From assembly GCF_902364025.1 (NCBI RefSeq), contig NZ_CABJCG010000033.1:1-30134 (forward strand): a stretch of 30,134 nt of DNA, written 5' to 3'. The notes under the pieces are model-generated. The model was not told where the DNA came from, ran no database searches, and saw nothing but the letters and a program-made list of their open reading frames with translations. Position 1 is the first letter of the stretch, and each line of letters opens with the position of its first letter. Of the stretch, positions 1-7,081 are shown one piece after another. A program made the translations under genes and the position numbers. Source of the stretch: Enterocloster lavalensis (GTDB taxonomy: Bacteria > Bacillota > Clostridia > Lachnospirales > Lachnospiraceae).

Positions 1-76
1 CGCGGCGGTGGCTCGGGCCGCGGCAACCGCCCAGGACGCGGCGGCTCCGCGACATGCGGCCGGCCGCCACAGAGCG
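1..76. other. GC-rich window edge, no gene called
   Basis: This stretch lies downstream of the coaBC stop codon and is very GC-rich, with a perfect palindrome GCGGCCGGCCGC near 57-68. Open frames run through it on both strands, but none has a ribosome site or recognisable protein similarity. It may be the start of an intergenic hairpin or of the next gene beyond the window edge. Nothing can be called. Confidence 0.4.
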
Positions 77-1264
77 CTACAGGCTCAGAAGCCGATCCAG
101 CAGCCTGTGCGCCACCTCATCCTTGGTCAGAATCGGCAGCTCCTCCGCCCCATCCTTTGTGATAAACGTCACCACGTTGGTGTCCGTGCCGAACCCGGCA
201 CCGGAAACCTTCAGATTGTTGGCCACGATCATGTCCACGTGTTTTTTCTCCAGCTTGGCCGCAGAGTTTTCCAGCATGTTCTGGGTTTCCATGGAGAAGC
301 CGCAGAGGATCTGCCCCTCCCTGCGGTGGCTTCCCAGCCAGCCCAGAATATCGTCTGTCCGCTCCAGGGCGATGGACATGTCCCCATCGGACTTCTTGAT
401 CTTCTCCTCACCCACGGTGCCCGGCCGGTAATCCGCCACCGCCGCGGATTTCACGATCATGTCCATCTCCCCGCTTCTTAAGGTCACCGCCTCAAACATT
501 TCCCGGGCGCTCTCCACCGGCACCACATTCACAAACATAGGCGGTTTCAGATTCACCGGGCCGGTCACCAGCGTCACCCTGGCCCCGCGGTAAGCTGCGG
601 CTCTGGCCACTGCATAGCCCATCTTGCCGGTGGAACGGTTGGTGATAAAACGCACCGGATCAATGGACTCCCTGGTCGGCCCCGCGGTCACCAGCACCCG
701 CTTGCCCGCCAGGTCCTTCCCGAAGGCGATTTCCCGCACAATGTACTCAAACAGCACTTCCGGTTCCGGCATTTTCCCGGCCCCCGTGTCCCCGCAGGCC
801 AGATATCCCGTGGCCGGGGTGATCACTTCCATACCGTAGCGCTCACAGACCTTTAAATTGTCCTGGACGATGGGGTTCTCGTACATATTGGTGTTCATGG
901 CCGGGGCAATGATCTTCTTACACCGGCAGGCCAGCACCGTGGTGGTCAGCATGTCGTCCGCCAGCCCGTGGGCCAGCTTGGCGATCACGTTGGCCGAGGC
1001 CGGGGCGATCATCACCACGTCCGCCGCCTTGGCGATGGAGACGTGCTCCACGCTGAACTCGAAGTTCCGGTCAAAGGTGTCCACCAGGCATTTGTGCCCG
1101 GTCAGGGTCTCAAAGGTAATGGGATTGATAAAATTCGTGGCGTTTTCCGTCATCAAAACCTGTACCTTTGCCCCCTGCTTCACCAGCATGCTGGCCAGGG
1201 AAGCGATTTTATAAGCGGCAATACTTCCGGTCACGCCCAGAAGCACTGTTTTGTCCTTCAACAT
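77..1264 (-). CDS. coaBC: Bifunctional phosphopantothenoylcysteine decarboxylase / phosphopantothenate-cysteine ligase
   Basis: CoaBC (Dfp) carries out two consecutive steps of coenzyme A synthesis: CTP-dependent joining of cysteine to 4'-phosphopantothenate, then FMN-dependent decarboxylation. The 395-residue length fits the bifunctional family. The N-terminal flavoprotein domain (about 1-180) shows the active-site His74 context (VEHVSIAK), the substrate motif PAMNTNMY at 121-128 and the catalytic Cys157 in LACGDTGAGKM. The C-terminal ligase domain shows AGPTRE and NRSTGKMG at about 194-216, AAVADYRP at 274-281 and the lysine cluster KIKK near 288-291. I chose the ATG at 1264 because AGAGGAGG lies just before it. 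The open frame runs on to 1399, but the extra 45 residues do not resemble the family. It is divergent from coaX, which acts earlier in the same pathway. Confidence 0.97.
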   Translation of the reverse strand: MLKDKTVLLGVTGSIAAYKIASLASMLVKQGAKVQVLMTENATNFINPITFETLTGHKCLVDTFDRNFEFSVEHVSIAKAADVVMIAPASANVIAKLAHGLADDMLTTTVLACRCKKIIAPAMNTNMYENPIVQDNLKVCERYGMEVITPATGYLACGDTGAGKMPEPEVLFEYIVREIAFGKDLAGKRVLVTAGPTRESIDPVRFITNRSTGKMGYAVARAAAYRGARVTLVTGPVNLKPPMFVNVVPVESAREMFEAVTLRSGEMDMIVKSAAVADYRPGTVGEEKIKKSDGDMSIALERTDDILGWLGSHRREGQILCGFSMETQNMLENSAAKLEKKHVDMIVANNLKVSGAGFGTDTNVVTFITKDGAEELPILTKDEVAHRLLDRLLSL

Positions 1265-1389
1265 TTCCAATCCTCCTCTTTCATGTTTCGTAACAGCCCA
1301 GACCGCAGGATAACCGGATGGACATCCGTCGCTTCTCAACCGGCTTTTCCAGCCAGGAAAATGAGCCGTTTGAACGGTTACTATTTTTC

Positions 1390-1418
1390 TTGTATCCAAT
1401 TTCCATCTATGCTACAAT
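1390..1418 (+). promoter_or_regulatory. Sigma-A-type promoter for coaX
   Basis: TTGTAT at 1390-1395 and TACAAT at 1413-1418 are separated by exactly 17 bp and lie about 45 bp before the coaX start. Two small palindromes follow: ATGATATCAT (1423-1432) and TTCAAT-C-ATTGAA (1438-1450). The second ends at the Shine-Dalgarno AAAGGAG, so it could hide the ribosome site or bind a regulator; this is inference. The rest of the 198-bp coaBC-coaX interval holds only a short hairpin (CGGATG/CATCCG, 1315-1328). I saw no clear promoter for coaBC. Confidence 0.65.
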
Positions 1419-1462
1419 CATCATGATATCATAATTTTTCAATCATTGAAAGGAGTTCCCTC

Positions 1463-2227
1463 ATGATTTTAGCCATAGACATGGGCAATACCAACACCGT
1501 CATCGGCGGCATCGACGAGAAGAAAACCTATTTTATCGAGCGCGTCACCACAGACCAGAGCCGTACCGCCACCGAGTACGCCGTCAGCTTCAAAAACATT
1601 CTGGAAATGTGCGGCATCGACGTCGCGGACATCGAGGGCGCCATCCTGTCCTCCGTGGTACCGCCTTTAAATTCCGTCATTTTAACCGCCGTGGAGAAGG
1701 TCACCGGCATCCGCCCGCTGCTGGTGGGCTCCGGCATGAAAACCGGCATGAACATTCTCATGGACAACCCCAAATCCGTGGGCAGCGACCAGATTGTGGA
1801 CGCGGTGGCCGCCAGCCATGAGCACCCCCTTCCCCTGATCGTCATCGACATGGGCACCGCCACCACCATGTGCGTGGTGGACAAACACCGCAACTACATT
1901 GGCGGCATCATCCTGCCGGGACTGAAGGTATCTCTGGATTCCCTGAGCTCCAAGACCGCCCAGCTGCCCTACATCAGTCTGGAGGTGCCGGACCGGGTGA
2001 TCGGCAAGAACACCATCGACTGCATGCGCGCCGGGATCATTTTCGGCAACGTGGACATGATCGACGGGATCATCGACCGCATGGAGCGGGAGCTGGGACA
2101 ACCGGCAACCGTGGTGGCCACCGGAGGGCTGTCTCGCTTCATCACCCCCATGTGCCGTCACAAAATCATCTGCGACGACGCTCTGCTGCTGAAGGGATTG
2201 CTGATCCTTTATCAAAAAAACAAATAA
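1463..2227 (+). CDS. coaX: Type III pantothenate kinase
   Basis: CoaX phosphorylates pantothenate with ATP, the first committed step of coenzyme A synthesis, in the cytoplasm. This 254-residue protein has the ASKHA-fold signatures of the type III enzyme: DMGNTN at 6-11 (phosphate-binding loop), GSDQIVDAVAA at 107-117 (the pantothenate-site motif, more often GADR or GVDR), DMGTATT at 129-135 and GGIILPG at 147-153. The length is normal (about 255-260). The ATG at 1463 follows AAAGGAG with good spacing. It is divergent from coaBC, so two non-adjacent steps of one pathway share a control region. An intrinsic terminator follows 70 bp downstream. Confidence 0.97.
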   Translation: MILAIDMGNTNTVIGGIDEKKTYFIERVTTDQSRTATEYAVSFKNILEMCGIDVADIEGAILSSVVPPLNSVILTAVEKVTGIRPLLVGSGMKTGMNILMDNPKSVGSDQIVDAVAASHEHPLPLIVIDMGTATTMCVVDKHRNYIGGIILPGLKVSLDSLSSKTAQLPYISLEVPDRVIGKNTIDCMRAGIIFGNVDMIDGIIDRMERELGQPATVVATGGLSRFITPMCRHKIICDDALLLKGLLILYQKNK

Positions 2228-2300
2228 TCTGTTTACAGCAGTTTGTCCGGCTCATCTTCCTGACAAGCCGGACTGTTACAGAATTTTCCAACTTTTTTAA

Positions 2301-2336
2301 AAGAGCCCGCAAGCCTTGAAAATTGCGGGTTCTTTT
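2301..2336 (+). terminator. Intrinsic terminator after coaX
   Basis: A 12-bp stem (2301-2312 with 2323-2334, one G-T wobble) built on AGCCCGCAA / TTGCGGGTT closes a 10-nt loop and runs into a T-rich tract. It separates coaX from sigG. Confidence 0.85.
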
Positions 2337-2377
2337 TATTTTTGCAAAATACTGGAAAAGTTTTTCTGCCCCCATGT

Positions 2378-2408
2378 CGTATAAAACCATTTCAATCCGT
2401 ACATCATT
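2378..2408 (+). promoter_or_regulatory. Weak candidate forespore (sigma-F/sigma-G-like) promoter of sigG
   Basis: CGTATA (2378-2383) and CATCATT (2402-2408) are 18 bp apart. They loosely resemble the -35 and -10 elements used by sigma-F and sigma-G. In Bacillus subtilis sigG is read by these two factors, which is why I looked here. The match is partial, and the interval (2337-2485) shows no obvious sigma-A promoter. Treat this as a suggestion only. Confidence 0.3.
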
Positions 2409-2485
2409 CCGTTATAGCAACCGGCCCGCACGGCTGTCATTTTTTTCGCCGCGCGGCCAGTATCGCAACAGCGGAGGTAAGGATC

Positions 2486-3262
2486 ATGTCGGGTTACAAA
2501 GTGGAAATATGCGGCGTAAATACCGCCAAGCTGCCATTGTTAAGCAATGAAGAGAAAGAGGTGCTGTTCAAGCGGATTTTGGACGGCGATAAGGAAGCCA
2601 GGGAGCAGTACATCAAAGGGAACCTGCGCCTGGTGTTGAGCGTGATCCAGCGTTTTTCCGGAAATCAGGAAAACATCGACGATCTGTTTCAGATCGGCTG
2701 CATCGGCCTGATCAAGGCCATTGACAATTTCGATATCACTCAGAATGTGAAATTTTCCACCTATGCGGTTCCCATGATACTGGGAGAAGTCAGGCGGTAT
2801 CTCAGGGACAACAATTCTATCCGGGTGAGCCGTTCCCTGCGCGACACGGCCTACAAAGCCATCTACGCCAGAGAGCAGCTCACCCGCCTCAACTCAAAGG
2901 AGCCCACCCTGGCGGAAATCGCTCAGGAGATCGGCGTTTCCAAGGAGGACATCACCTACGCCCTGGACGCCATCCAGACCCCGGTGAGTCTCTACGAGCC
3001 GGTTTACACCGACGGAGGCGATCCGCTCTACGTGATGGATCAGATCAGCGACAAAAAGAACCTGGAAGAAAACTGGGTGGAGGACTTATCCCTGGGGGAA
3101 GCCATGAAGCGGCTGCCTGAGCGGGAGCGTCACATCATCGACCTGCGTTTCTTTGAGGGAAAAACCCAGACCGAGGTGGCCGAGGAGATCCACATCAGCC
3201 AGGCCCAGGTCAGCCGTTTGGAGAAAAATGCGCTGAAAACCATGAAAACTTATTTGAGCTGA
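2486..3262 (+). CDS. sigG: Sporulation sigma factor sigma-G
   Basis: Sigma-G directs late forespore transcription after engulfment. The 258-residue product closely follows Bacillus SigG: it opens with the diagnostic KVEICGVNTAKLP (5-17), then region 2 (NLRLVLSVIQRF, DDLFQIGCIGLIKAIDNFD, KFSTYAVPMI, RRYLRDNN), region 3 (SRSLRDTAYKA) and region 4 with a helix-turn-helix ending AEEIHISQAQVSRLEK. I chose the ATG at 2486 because GGAGG sits 8 bp before it and the N-terminus matches the family. The open frame reaches back to 2342, but those extra 48 codons show no family similarity. Unlike Bacillus, where sigG follows sigE directly, here it lies on the opposite strand from spoIIGA-sigE with a NYN gene between them. 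Confidence 0.96.
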   Translation: MSGYKVEICGVNTAKLPLLSNEEKEVLFKRILDGDKEAREQYIKGNLRLVLSVIQRFSGNQENIDDLFQIGCIGLIKAIDNFDITQNVKFSTYAVPMILGEVRRYLRDNNSIRVSRSLRDTAYKAIYAREQLTRLNSKEPTLAEIAQEIGVSKEDITYALDAIQTPVSLYEPVYTDGGDPLYVMDQISDKKNLEENWVEDLSLGEAMKRLPERERHIIDLRFFEGKTQTEVAEEIHISQAQVSRLEKNALKTMKTYLS

Positions 3263-3274
3263 CGCGGTTTGTCC

Positions 3275-3303
3275 TTGAAGGCCGGTTCCGGATGTGTTAA
3301 ACT
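3275..3303 (+). promoter_or_regulatory. Candidate sigma-A promoter for the NYN/OST-HTH gene
   Basis: TTGAAG (3275-3280) and TAAACT (3298-3303) have a 17-bp spacer and lie 58 bp before the start codon at 3361. I saw no terminator between sigG and this gene, so read-through from sigG is also possible. Confidence 0.5.
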
Positions 3304-3360
3304 ATCTTTGGATGAAAATTTTTCCAATCATTCAAATTTTATGAAGAGAGAACACAAATT

Positions 3361-4341
3361 ATGGAACAGAACGACCGCAGATTTGCAGTATTGATCGACG
3401 CTGACAACGTATCACCAAAGTATATCAAATACATTCTTGATGAAGTCTCCGACCAGGGCATCGCCACCTACAAGCGCATTTACGGCGACTGGACGGACAA
3501 CGAAAAGCGCAGCTGGAAGAACGTCCTCCTGGACTGGTCGGTAAACCCCATCCAGCAGTACAGTTACACCACAGGCAAGAACGCCACGGATTCCGCCATG
3601 ATCATCGACGCCATGGACATCCTCTACTCGGGAAATGTAGACGGCTTCTGCCTGGTAAGCAGCGACTCCGACTTCACCAAGCTGGCTCAGCGCCTGCGCG
3701 AGTCGGGCATGTTCGTCATGGGCATCGGAGAACAGAAGACCCCCAAGCCCTTCCGCACCGCCTGCGACACCTTCAAGCTCTTAGAGATCATCTCCTCCGA
3801 GGACGCCTCCGAGGTGGTTGAGAACGTCAAAGGCCGCGGCCCCGTGGTCACCATCAAGGAAGACCCGGCCAACATCGCCGCCATCCAGAAAACCATCACC
3901 GGCATCGACGAGATCCAGAGAGCCATCTCCAAGCTTCTGATGGAGAATAACGGCGTCAACCAGCCCATCGGCCTGGCCCGGGTAGGCAACTTCCTGTCCA
4001 AGCGTTTCTCCGACTTCGACGTCCGAAACTACGGCTACTCCAAGCTTTCCACCTTCCTGGAGAGCATGAACAACAGCGAATTCCAGCTGGTCAAGCTCCA
4101 CGGCGGCTACTTCGTCCAGGAAAAGAGCGCCAGCATCTCCAAGACCGAAATCGAACAAGAGCTGATCCGCATCATCCAAGGCTCCGGCGGCCACGTGGAC
4201 AACCTAAGTATCGTCCACGACGAACTCAAAAAAGCCTTCCCGACCTTCGACGTAAAACAGTACGGCTTCAGCCGCATCTCCAGCTTCATCCGAAGCTTCG
4301 GAAAGTTCAAAATCAAAGACAACATGATACAGCTAAAATAA
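3361..4341 (+). CDS. NYN-domain (PIN-like) nuclease with two OST-HTH/LOTUS domains
   Basis: This is a 326-residue predicted RNA-acting protein. Residues 6-145 form a NYN domain of the PIN-like nuclease superfamily (LabA/DUF88 group), with the expected acidic residues D13 and D15 in LIDADN, D77 and D83, and D102 and D104 in SSDSDF. A linker of about 30 residues leads to two OST-HTH (LOTUS) repeats at roughly 183-252 and 262-326. Both carry the FDV..YG(Y/F)S..S.F signature, and such domains are linked to RNA binding. The likely role is metal-dependent RNA cleavage or RNA handling, but the substrate is unknown. It lies between sigG and the convergent sigE, which raises a possible link to sporulation; that is inference from position only. 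Confidence 0.88.
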   Translation: MEQNDRRFAVLIDADNVSPKYIKYILDEVSDQGIATYKRIYGDWTDNEKRSWKNVLLDWSVNPIQQYSYTTGKNATDSAMIIDAMDILYSGNVDGFCLVSSDSDFTKLAQRLRESGMFVMGIGEQKTPKPFRTACDTFKLLEIISSEDASEVVENVKGRGPVVTIKEDPANIAAIQKTITGIDEIQRAISKLLMENNGVNQPIGLARVGNFLSKRFSDFDVRNYGYSKLSTFLESMNNSEFQLVKLHGGYFVQEKSASISKTEIEQELIRIIQGSGGHVDNLSIVHDELKKAFPTFDVKQYGFSRISSFIRSFGKFKIKDNMIQLK

Positions 4342-4383
4342 TTCCTGTACCATTTTTCTCCCCACCCCCATTAACCAAAACCA

Positions 4384-4439
4384 CCCTCCGATCCCAGCAG
4401 CGTGCTCCCACACGCCGCCTCCCATCGGAGGGCGTTTTT
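4384..4439 (+). terminator. Intrinsic terminator after the NYN gene
   Basis: CCCTCCGAT (4384-4392) pairs with ATCGGAGGG (4424-4432), enclosing a second short stem GCGTG/CACGC, and TTTTT follows at 4435-4439. Read on the minus strand, the stem is followed by a weaker TTTT run, so it may also stop minus-strand transcripts coming from sigE through element 1. Confidence 0.85.
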
Positions 4440-4488
4440 CTATCAACCAACAAAAAGCTTTTCCTTTTCTCACTCCCTGCAATCCCCA

Positions 4489-4755
4489 GCGTCCGGGCGG
4501 GGCGGGCTTTCACGGTCAGGGGGGCGGCGATATATTTATGGCAACAATGCCGCTTAGGCGGACGGGGTGGGAAAATGCGGACCAAAAACCGGTTCTCAAA
4601 ACCGGTTTTTGCTGAACCTGAGCGGAGAAATCCTTCAGGATTTCTCCGCGAATGTGAAGGCAGTCCGTATTTTCCCACCCCGTGCGCCTTAGCGGCATGT
4701 TGTCATAAATTCTGAGCCGCGCGCCTGACCGTGAAAGCCCGCCCCGCCCGGACGC
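4489..4755 (+). repeat. Structured element, copy 1: nested stems with two apical hairpins
   Basis: A 267-bp non-coding block folds almost completely on itself. The outer stem is a perfect 32-bp inverted repeat (4489-4520 with 4724-4755). Inside it is a second stem of about 45 bp (4537-4582 with 4663-4707) with two G-G/T-T mismatches, one bulged base and two G-T wobbles. The apex carries two hairpins: 4584-4594 with 4600-4610 (CCGGTT core), and a perfect 12-bp hairpin 4622-4633 with 4638-4649 (GCGGAGAAATCC). Just outside the outer stem, GCAAT and ATTGC also pair. A second copy at 6764-7022 has the same plan. It lies between the NYN terminator and the 3' end of sigE. It could be a non-coding RNA or a palindromic mobile element; I cannot assign a known family. 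Confidence 0.85.
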
Positions 4756-4776
4756 GTACCCATTGCCACCCCTCCC

Positions 4777-5517
4777 CTACTCGAACCTCACAATCTCCTT
4801 CCTCAACCTCTTCATAATCTTCTTCTCCAACCGTGAAATATACGACTGCGAGATCCCCAGCAGATCCGCAACCTCCTTCTGCGTCATCTCCTCCCCATCC
4901 TCATTGGTCAACCCATACCTCAATTCCACAATCTTCCGTTCCCTGGGATTCAGCCTGCTAATGGCATTATTCAGCAGATTCTTCTCAATCTCATCCTCAA
5001 TATCGTGGTAAATCACGTCCTCATCCGTACCCAGAATATCCGACAACAGGAGTTCATTTCCATCCCAATCCACATTCAGCGGCTCATCGATCGACACCTC
5101 CATCCGGGTCTTGTTGTTCCGTCTCAGATACATCAAAATCTCATTTTCAATACATCTGGACGCATATGTAGCCAGCTTAATATTTTTATCCGGCTTAAAC
5201 GTATTGATCGCCTTGATCAACCCGATGGTTCCGATGGAGATCAAATCCTCCACCCCAACGCTGGTATTATCAAACTTCTTGGCAATATAGACCACCAGCC
5301 TCAGGTTGTGTTCGATCAGCGCCGCCCTCGCCTTCTGGTCCTCCTCACCGCTCAACATGCCGATCATCCGGCTCTCCTCCTCCGGTTCCAGAGGCGCGGG
5401 CAGGATATCGGCTCCCCCGATATAATGGACCTCGCTCTGTTTGGGCATGAGCACCGTCTTAAAGCTGGGGACGGTTTTCAGTTGAAAGCGGTTTGGAATG
5501 GATACTTTTATAATCAT
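4777..5517 (-). CDS. sigE: Sporulation sigma factor sigma-E, precursor form
   Basis: Sigma-E is the first mother-cell sigma factor of sporulation, made as an inactive precursor and activated by SpoIIGA cleavage. The 246-residue product matches the family: an N-terminal pro-sequence (about 1-28) ahead of EVHYIGG, the segment that begins mature sigma-E in Bacillus, then region 2 ([50 protein letters not shown]), [22 protein letters not shown], and a region 4 helix-turn-helix ending [22 protein letters not shown] chose the ATG at 5517 because AGGAGG lies before it; the longer frame to 5655 is the shadow of spoIIGA. It overlaps the spoIIGA 3' end by 59 bp, so translation is probably coupled. No terminator with a clear T-run follows directly; element 1 does. 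Confidence 0.96.
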   Translation of the reverse strand: MIIKVSIPNRFQLKTVPSFKTVLMPKQSEVHYIGGADILPAPLEPEEESRMIGMLSGEEDQKARAALIEHNLRLVVYIAKKFDNTSVGVEDLISIGTIGLIKAINTFKPDKNIKLATYASRCIENEILMYLRRNNKTRMEVSIDEPLNVDWDGNELLLSDILGTDEDVIYHDIEDEIEKNLLNNAISRLNPRERKIVELRYGLTNEDGEEMTQKEVADLLGISQSYISRLEKKIMKRLRKEIVRFE

Positions 5518-6409
5518 GGAATTTCCCTCCTGTATGTTGCGAACACTCGTCGTATGATGCCTCGTCCTTTCCCCACTGTTCCTCTTGAAGCAGCATCTGG
5601 TATTTCCCGGACGGGGATAAAGATTCCCGGATGACGGCCACCAGAGGCCGTTCAAACCTGTATCGTTTGTAGTCCAGCTCCACCTCCATCCAGTCCAGAA
5701 AAATCGCTGGAAGAAGGCCGTGGCTGGTGCCTACCGCCTGGTAGGGCACATAGATCACCCCGTCCACCCTGGGGCACAGCCCGGCAATCGCCGAGGCCGT
5801 CACCACGTGGACCGGGCGGCCGCTTACCGGTTCCTTCAGGCAGTTTCCGGTATCGATGAGAGCGGTCAGCCCGGCTTCACTCCCCTTGAAGCCCAGCCTC
5901 ACCCTGCAATACCTTCTGCCCTTTATCCGCCCTTGTAACAGATTCTTTCCCAGGCCCACAAGTCCGTAAGCCCCCGCTGCTCCTCCCGCCGCCACCAAAA
6001 ACCAGGCCAGTGCCGGAAGCCCCATGACCCGCTCCCCACGGACCAGCAGCTCCAGATAATACCCGGCCCTAGTGTGCTGGTAAAGCGCCAGCATCACCCC
6101 CGACAGAACGGCGGTCACCAGATACATTCCCAGCACCGCCCTTGCCAGAGCCTTCAGTTCGGCCGGCCGAAAGGCCAAAAAAACCATCAGGCTGCTCACC
6201 CCCAGGTAAGTCCCCATCCCGCGAAGCCAAACCGGCATCCCCGGAAGGACACTCACCAGGCAGGCCCACAGCCCACCAACAGCCGCGCCGGACAGAAGTC
6301 TGCCCCATCCGGCGCCGGAATCCAAAATTCTGTTTAAAATCGCCAACACCACAAAATCCATCACAGCATTGACAAAAAACACCACATCTATGTACACCGT
6401 ATACGTCAC
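5459..6409 (-). CDS. spoIIGA: Sigma-E processing peptidase SpoIIGA
   Basis: SpoIIGA is the membrane aspartic protease that removes the pro-sequence of sigma-E after a forespore signal. The 316-residue protein has a hydrophobic N-terminal half with about five membrane segments (starting [20 protein letters not shown]) and a cytoplasmic C-terminal half with the aspartic protease motif [11 protein letters not shown] at about residues 191-201. Family members are about 300 residues. The start is a GTG at 6409, with GGAG close by and GGGAGG further upstream; GTG five codons in is an alternative. The last 59 bp overlap the start of sigE, its substrate, on the same strand. A promoter with Spo0A-box-like sites lies directly upstream. 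Confidence 0.93.
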   Translation of the reverse strand: MTYTVYIDVVFFVNAVMDFVVLAILNRILDSGAGWGRLLSGAAVGGLWACLVSVLPGMPVWLRGMGTYLGVSSLMVFLAFRPAELKALARAVLGMYLVTAVLSGVMLALYQHTRAGYYLELLVRGERVMGLPALAWFLVAAGGAAGAYGLVGLGKNLLQGRIKGRRYCRVRLGFKGSEAGLTALIDTGNCLKEPVSGRPVHVVTASAIAGLCPRVDGVIYVPYQAVGTSHGLLPAIFLDWMEVELDYKRYRFERPLVAVIRESLSPSGKYQMLLQEEQWGKDEASYDECSQHTGGKFHDYKSIHSKPLSTENRPQL

Positions 6410-6450
6410 GCGACTCCGGCCCCACCTCCCTGTGAAACGTTCTGAATGAC

Positions 6451-6528
6451 ATTATAGTCATTCTCACGCGCAAATGCTGTCGAATTAAGGCACCTGCCAC
6501 CACAAAATTTTTCGATCAATTTCGACAA
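6451..6528 (-). promoter_or_regulatory. spoIIGA-sigE promoter with Spo0A-box-like sites and 22-bp spacer
   Basis: On the minus strand there is a perfect -10 TATAAT (6451-6456). Exactly 22 bp upstream is TTCGAC (6479-6484), close to a -35 TTGACA. The same bases read on the plus strand are TGTCGAA (6478-6484), the core of the Spo0A box. Further upstream are TTGTCGAA (6521-6528), a perfect 0A box on the minus strand, and TTGATCGAA (6511-6519), a near match 10 bp from it. In Bacillus the spoIIG promoter likewise has over-long 22-bp spacing and 0A boxes overlapping and upstream of the -35. Activation by phosphorylated Spo0A of sigma-A polymerase is therefore the likely control; this is inference from the pattern. 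Confidence 0.8.
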
Positions 6529-6611
6529 ATTCTCCCACAAAACCCAAAAAGGAAGGCCCTAAGCCCTCCTCTCAAAAATACCCCTAACCCTCTCCTCTTC
6601 CCTCAACCACA

Positions 6612-6634
6612 CAAAAAAAGAGCCCTCCGGCTCT
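6612..6634 (-). terminator. Minus-strand intrinsic terminator between element 2 and the spoIIG promoter
   Basis: On the minus strand AGAGCC and GGCTCT form a short tight hairpin (6619-6634) followed by a run of seven T (6612-6618). It would stop transcripts coming from the ftsZ side or through element 2, keeping them out of spoIIGA. The bases on either side (6529-6611 and 6635-6763) hold nothing else that I can name. Confidence 0.75.
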
Positions 6635-6763
6635 CTTAATTCCCATAAAATCCCATATTTTAAAACCTGTCATTTCCTGTCGAATCCCGCGAATTTTTTT
6701 GGCATAAAAATTGCAGTAAAAAACTGGAATCCCCCACTCTTTCCACTCAGCCAGAGAACGCCA

Positions 6764-7022
6764 GCGCGGCAGCGGGGCGCAGGGGGATGGATTGCGGGAG
6801 CAGTCCGGAGCGGACCGCATGATCTTAAGTCCGGGCGGGGCCAAAAAGGAGGAGAAATCGTGTTCTCCAAAACACGATTTCAGGCGAGTTGAGCGGAGAA
6901 AGCTCATCAGAGTTTCTCCGCGAATCGAGCCGGTGCCTCCTTTTTGGTCCTGTCCGGGCTTTAGATCCTGCGCTCCGCGTAGAACGCCCCGCAATCCATC
7001 CCCCTGCGCCCCGCTGCCGCGC
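6764..7022 (+). repeat. Structured element, copy 2: nested stems with two apical hairpins
   Basis: This 259-bp block has the same architecture as copy 1 at 4489-4755. The outer stem is a perfect 35-bp inverted repeat (6764-6798 with 6988-7022). An inner stem of 26 bp (6827-6852 with 6936-6961) has four G-T wobbles and no mismatch. The apex has hairpin one (AAATCGTGTT, a CTCCA loop, then AACACGATTT; 6855-6880) and hairpin two (GCGGAGAAA with TTTCTCCGC, 6893-6921). The segment TTGAGCGGAGAAA and the trailing TTTCTCCGCGAAT match copy 1 closely, while the outer stems are unrelated in sequence. It lies between the ftsZ terminator and the spoIIG promoter. No protein-coding frame is convincing here. 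Confidence 0.85.
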
Positions 7023-7044
7023 GTCCCCTTCTCCTCCCCTCCCA

Positions 7045-7081
7045 CAAAAAAACCGCCACGCACCTCCCAGCGCGCAGCGGT
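7045..7081 (-). terminator. Intrinsic terminator of the dcw operon after ftsZ
   Basis: On the minus strand ACCGCTGCGC (7072-7081) pairs with GCGTGGCGGT (7052-7061), with two G-T wobbles, and is followed by seven T (7045-7051). It begins about 36 bp after the ftsZ stop. Confidence 0.8.

Noticed and set aside
1265..1399. N-terminal extension of CoaBC up to an ATG at 1399
   Set aside because: The extension has no family similarity, and the internal ATG at 1264 has a strong AGGAGG site and gives the standard start of the flavoprotein domain.
4489..4755. Element 1 as 6S RNA
   Set aside because: 6S RNA is about 180-200 nt with one long rod and a central bubble. This element has two apical hairpins and a perfect 32-bp basal stem.
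5518..5655. Longer sigE start at 5655
   Set aside because: Those codons are in the frame opposite to spoIIGA coding sequence and unlike any sigma-E; the ATG at 5517 has AGGAGG and begins the pro-sequence.
4489..7022. The two structured elements as a CRISPR array or an insertion sequence
   Set aside because: There are only two copies, 2 kb apart, with no spacers, no cas genes, no transposase and unrelated outer stems, so neither class fits. A small non-autonomous mobile element cannot be excluded and is kept as an option in the finding.
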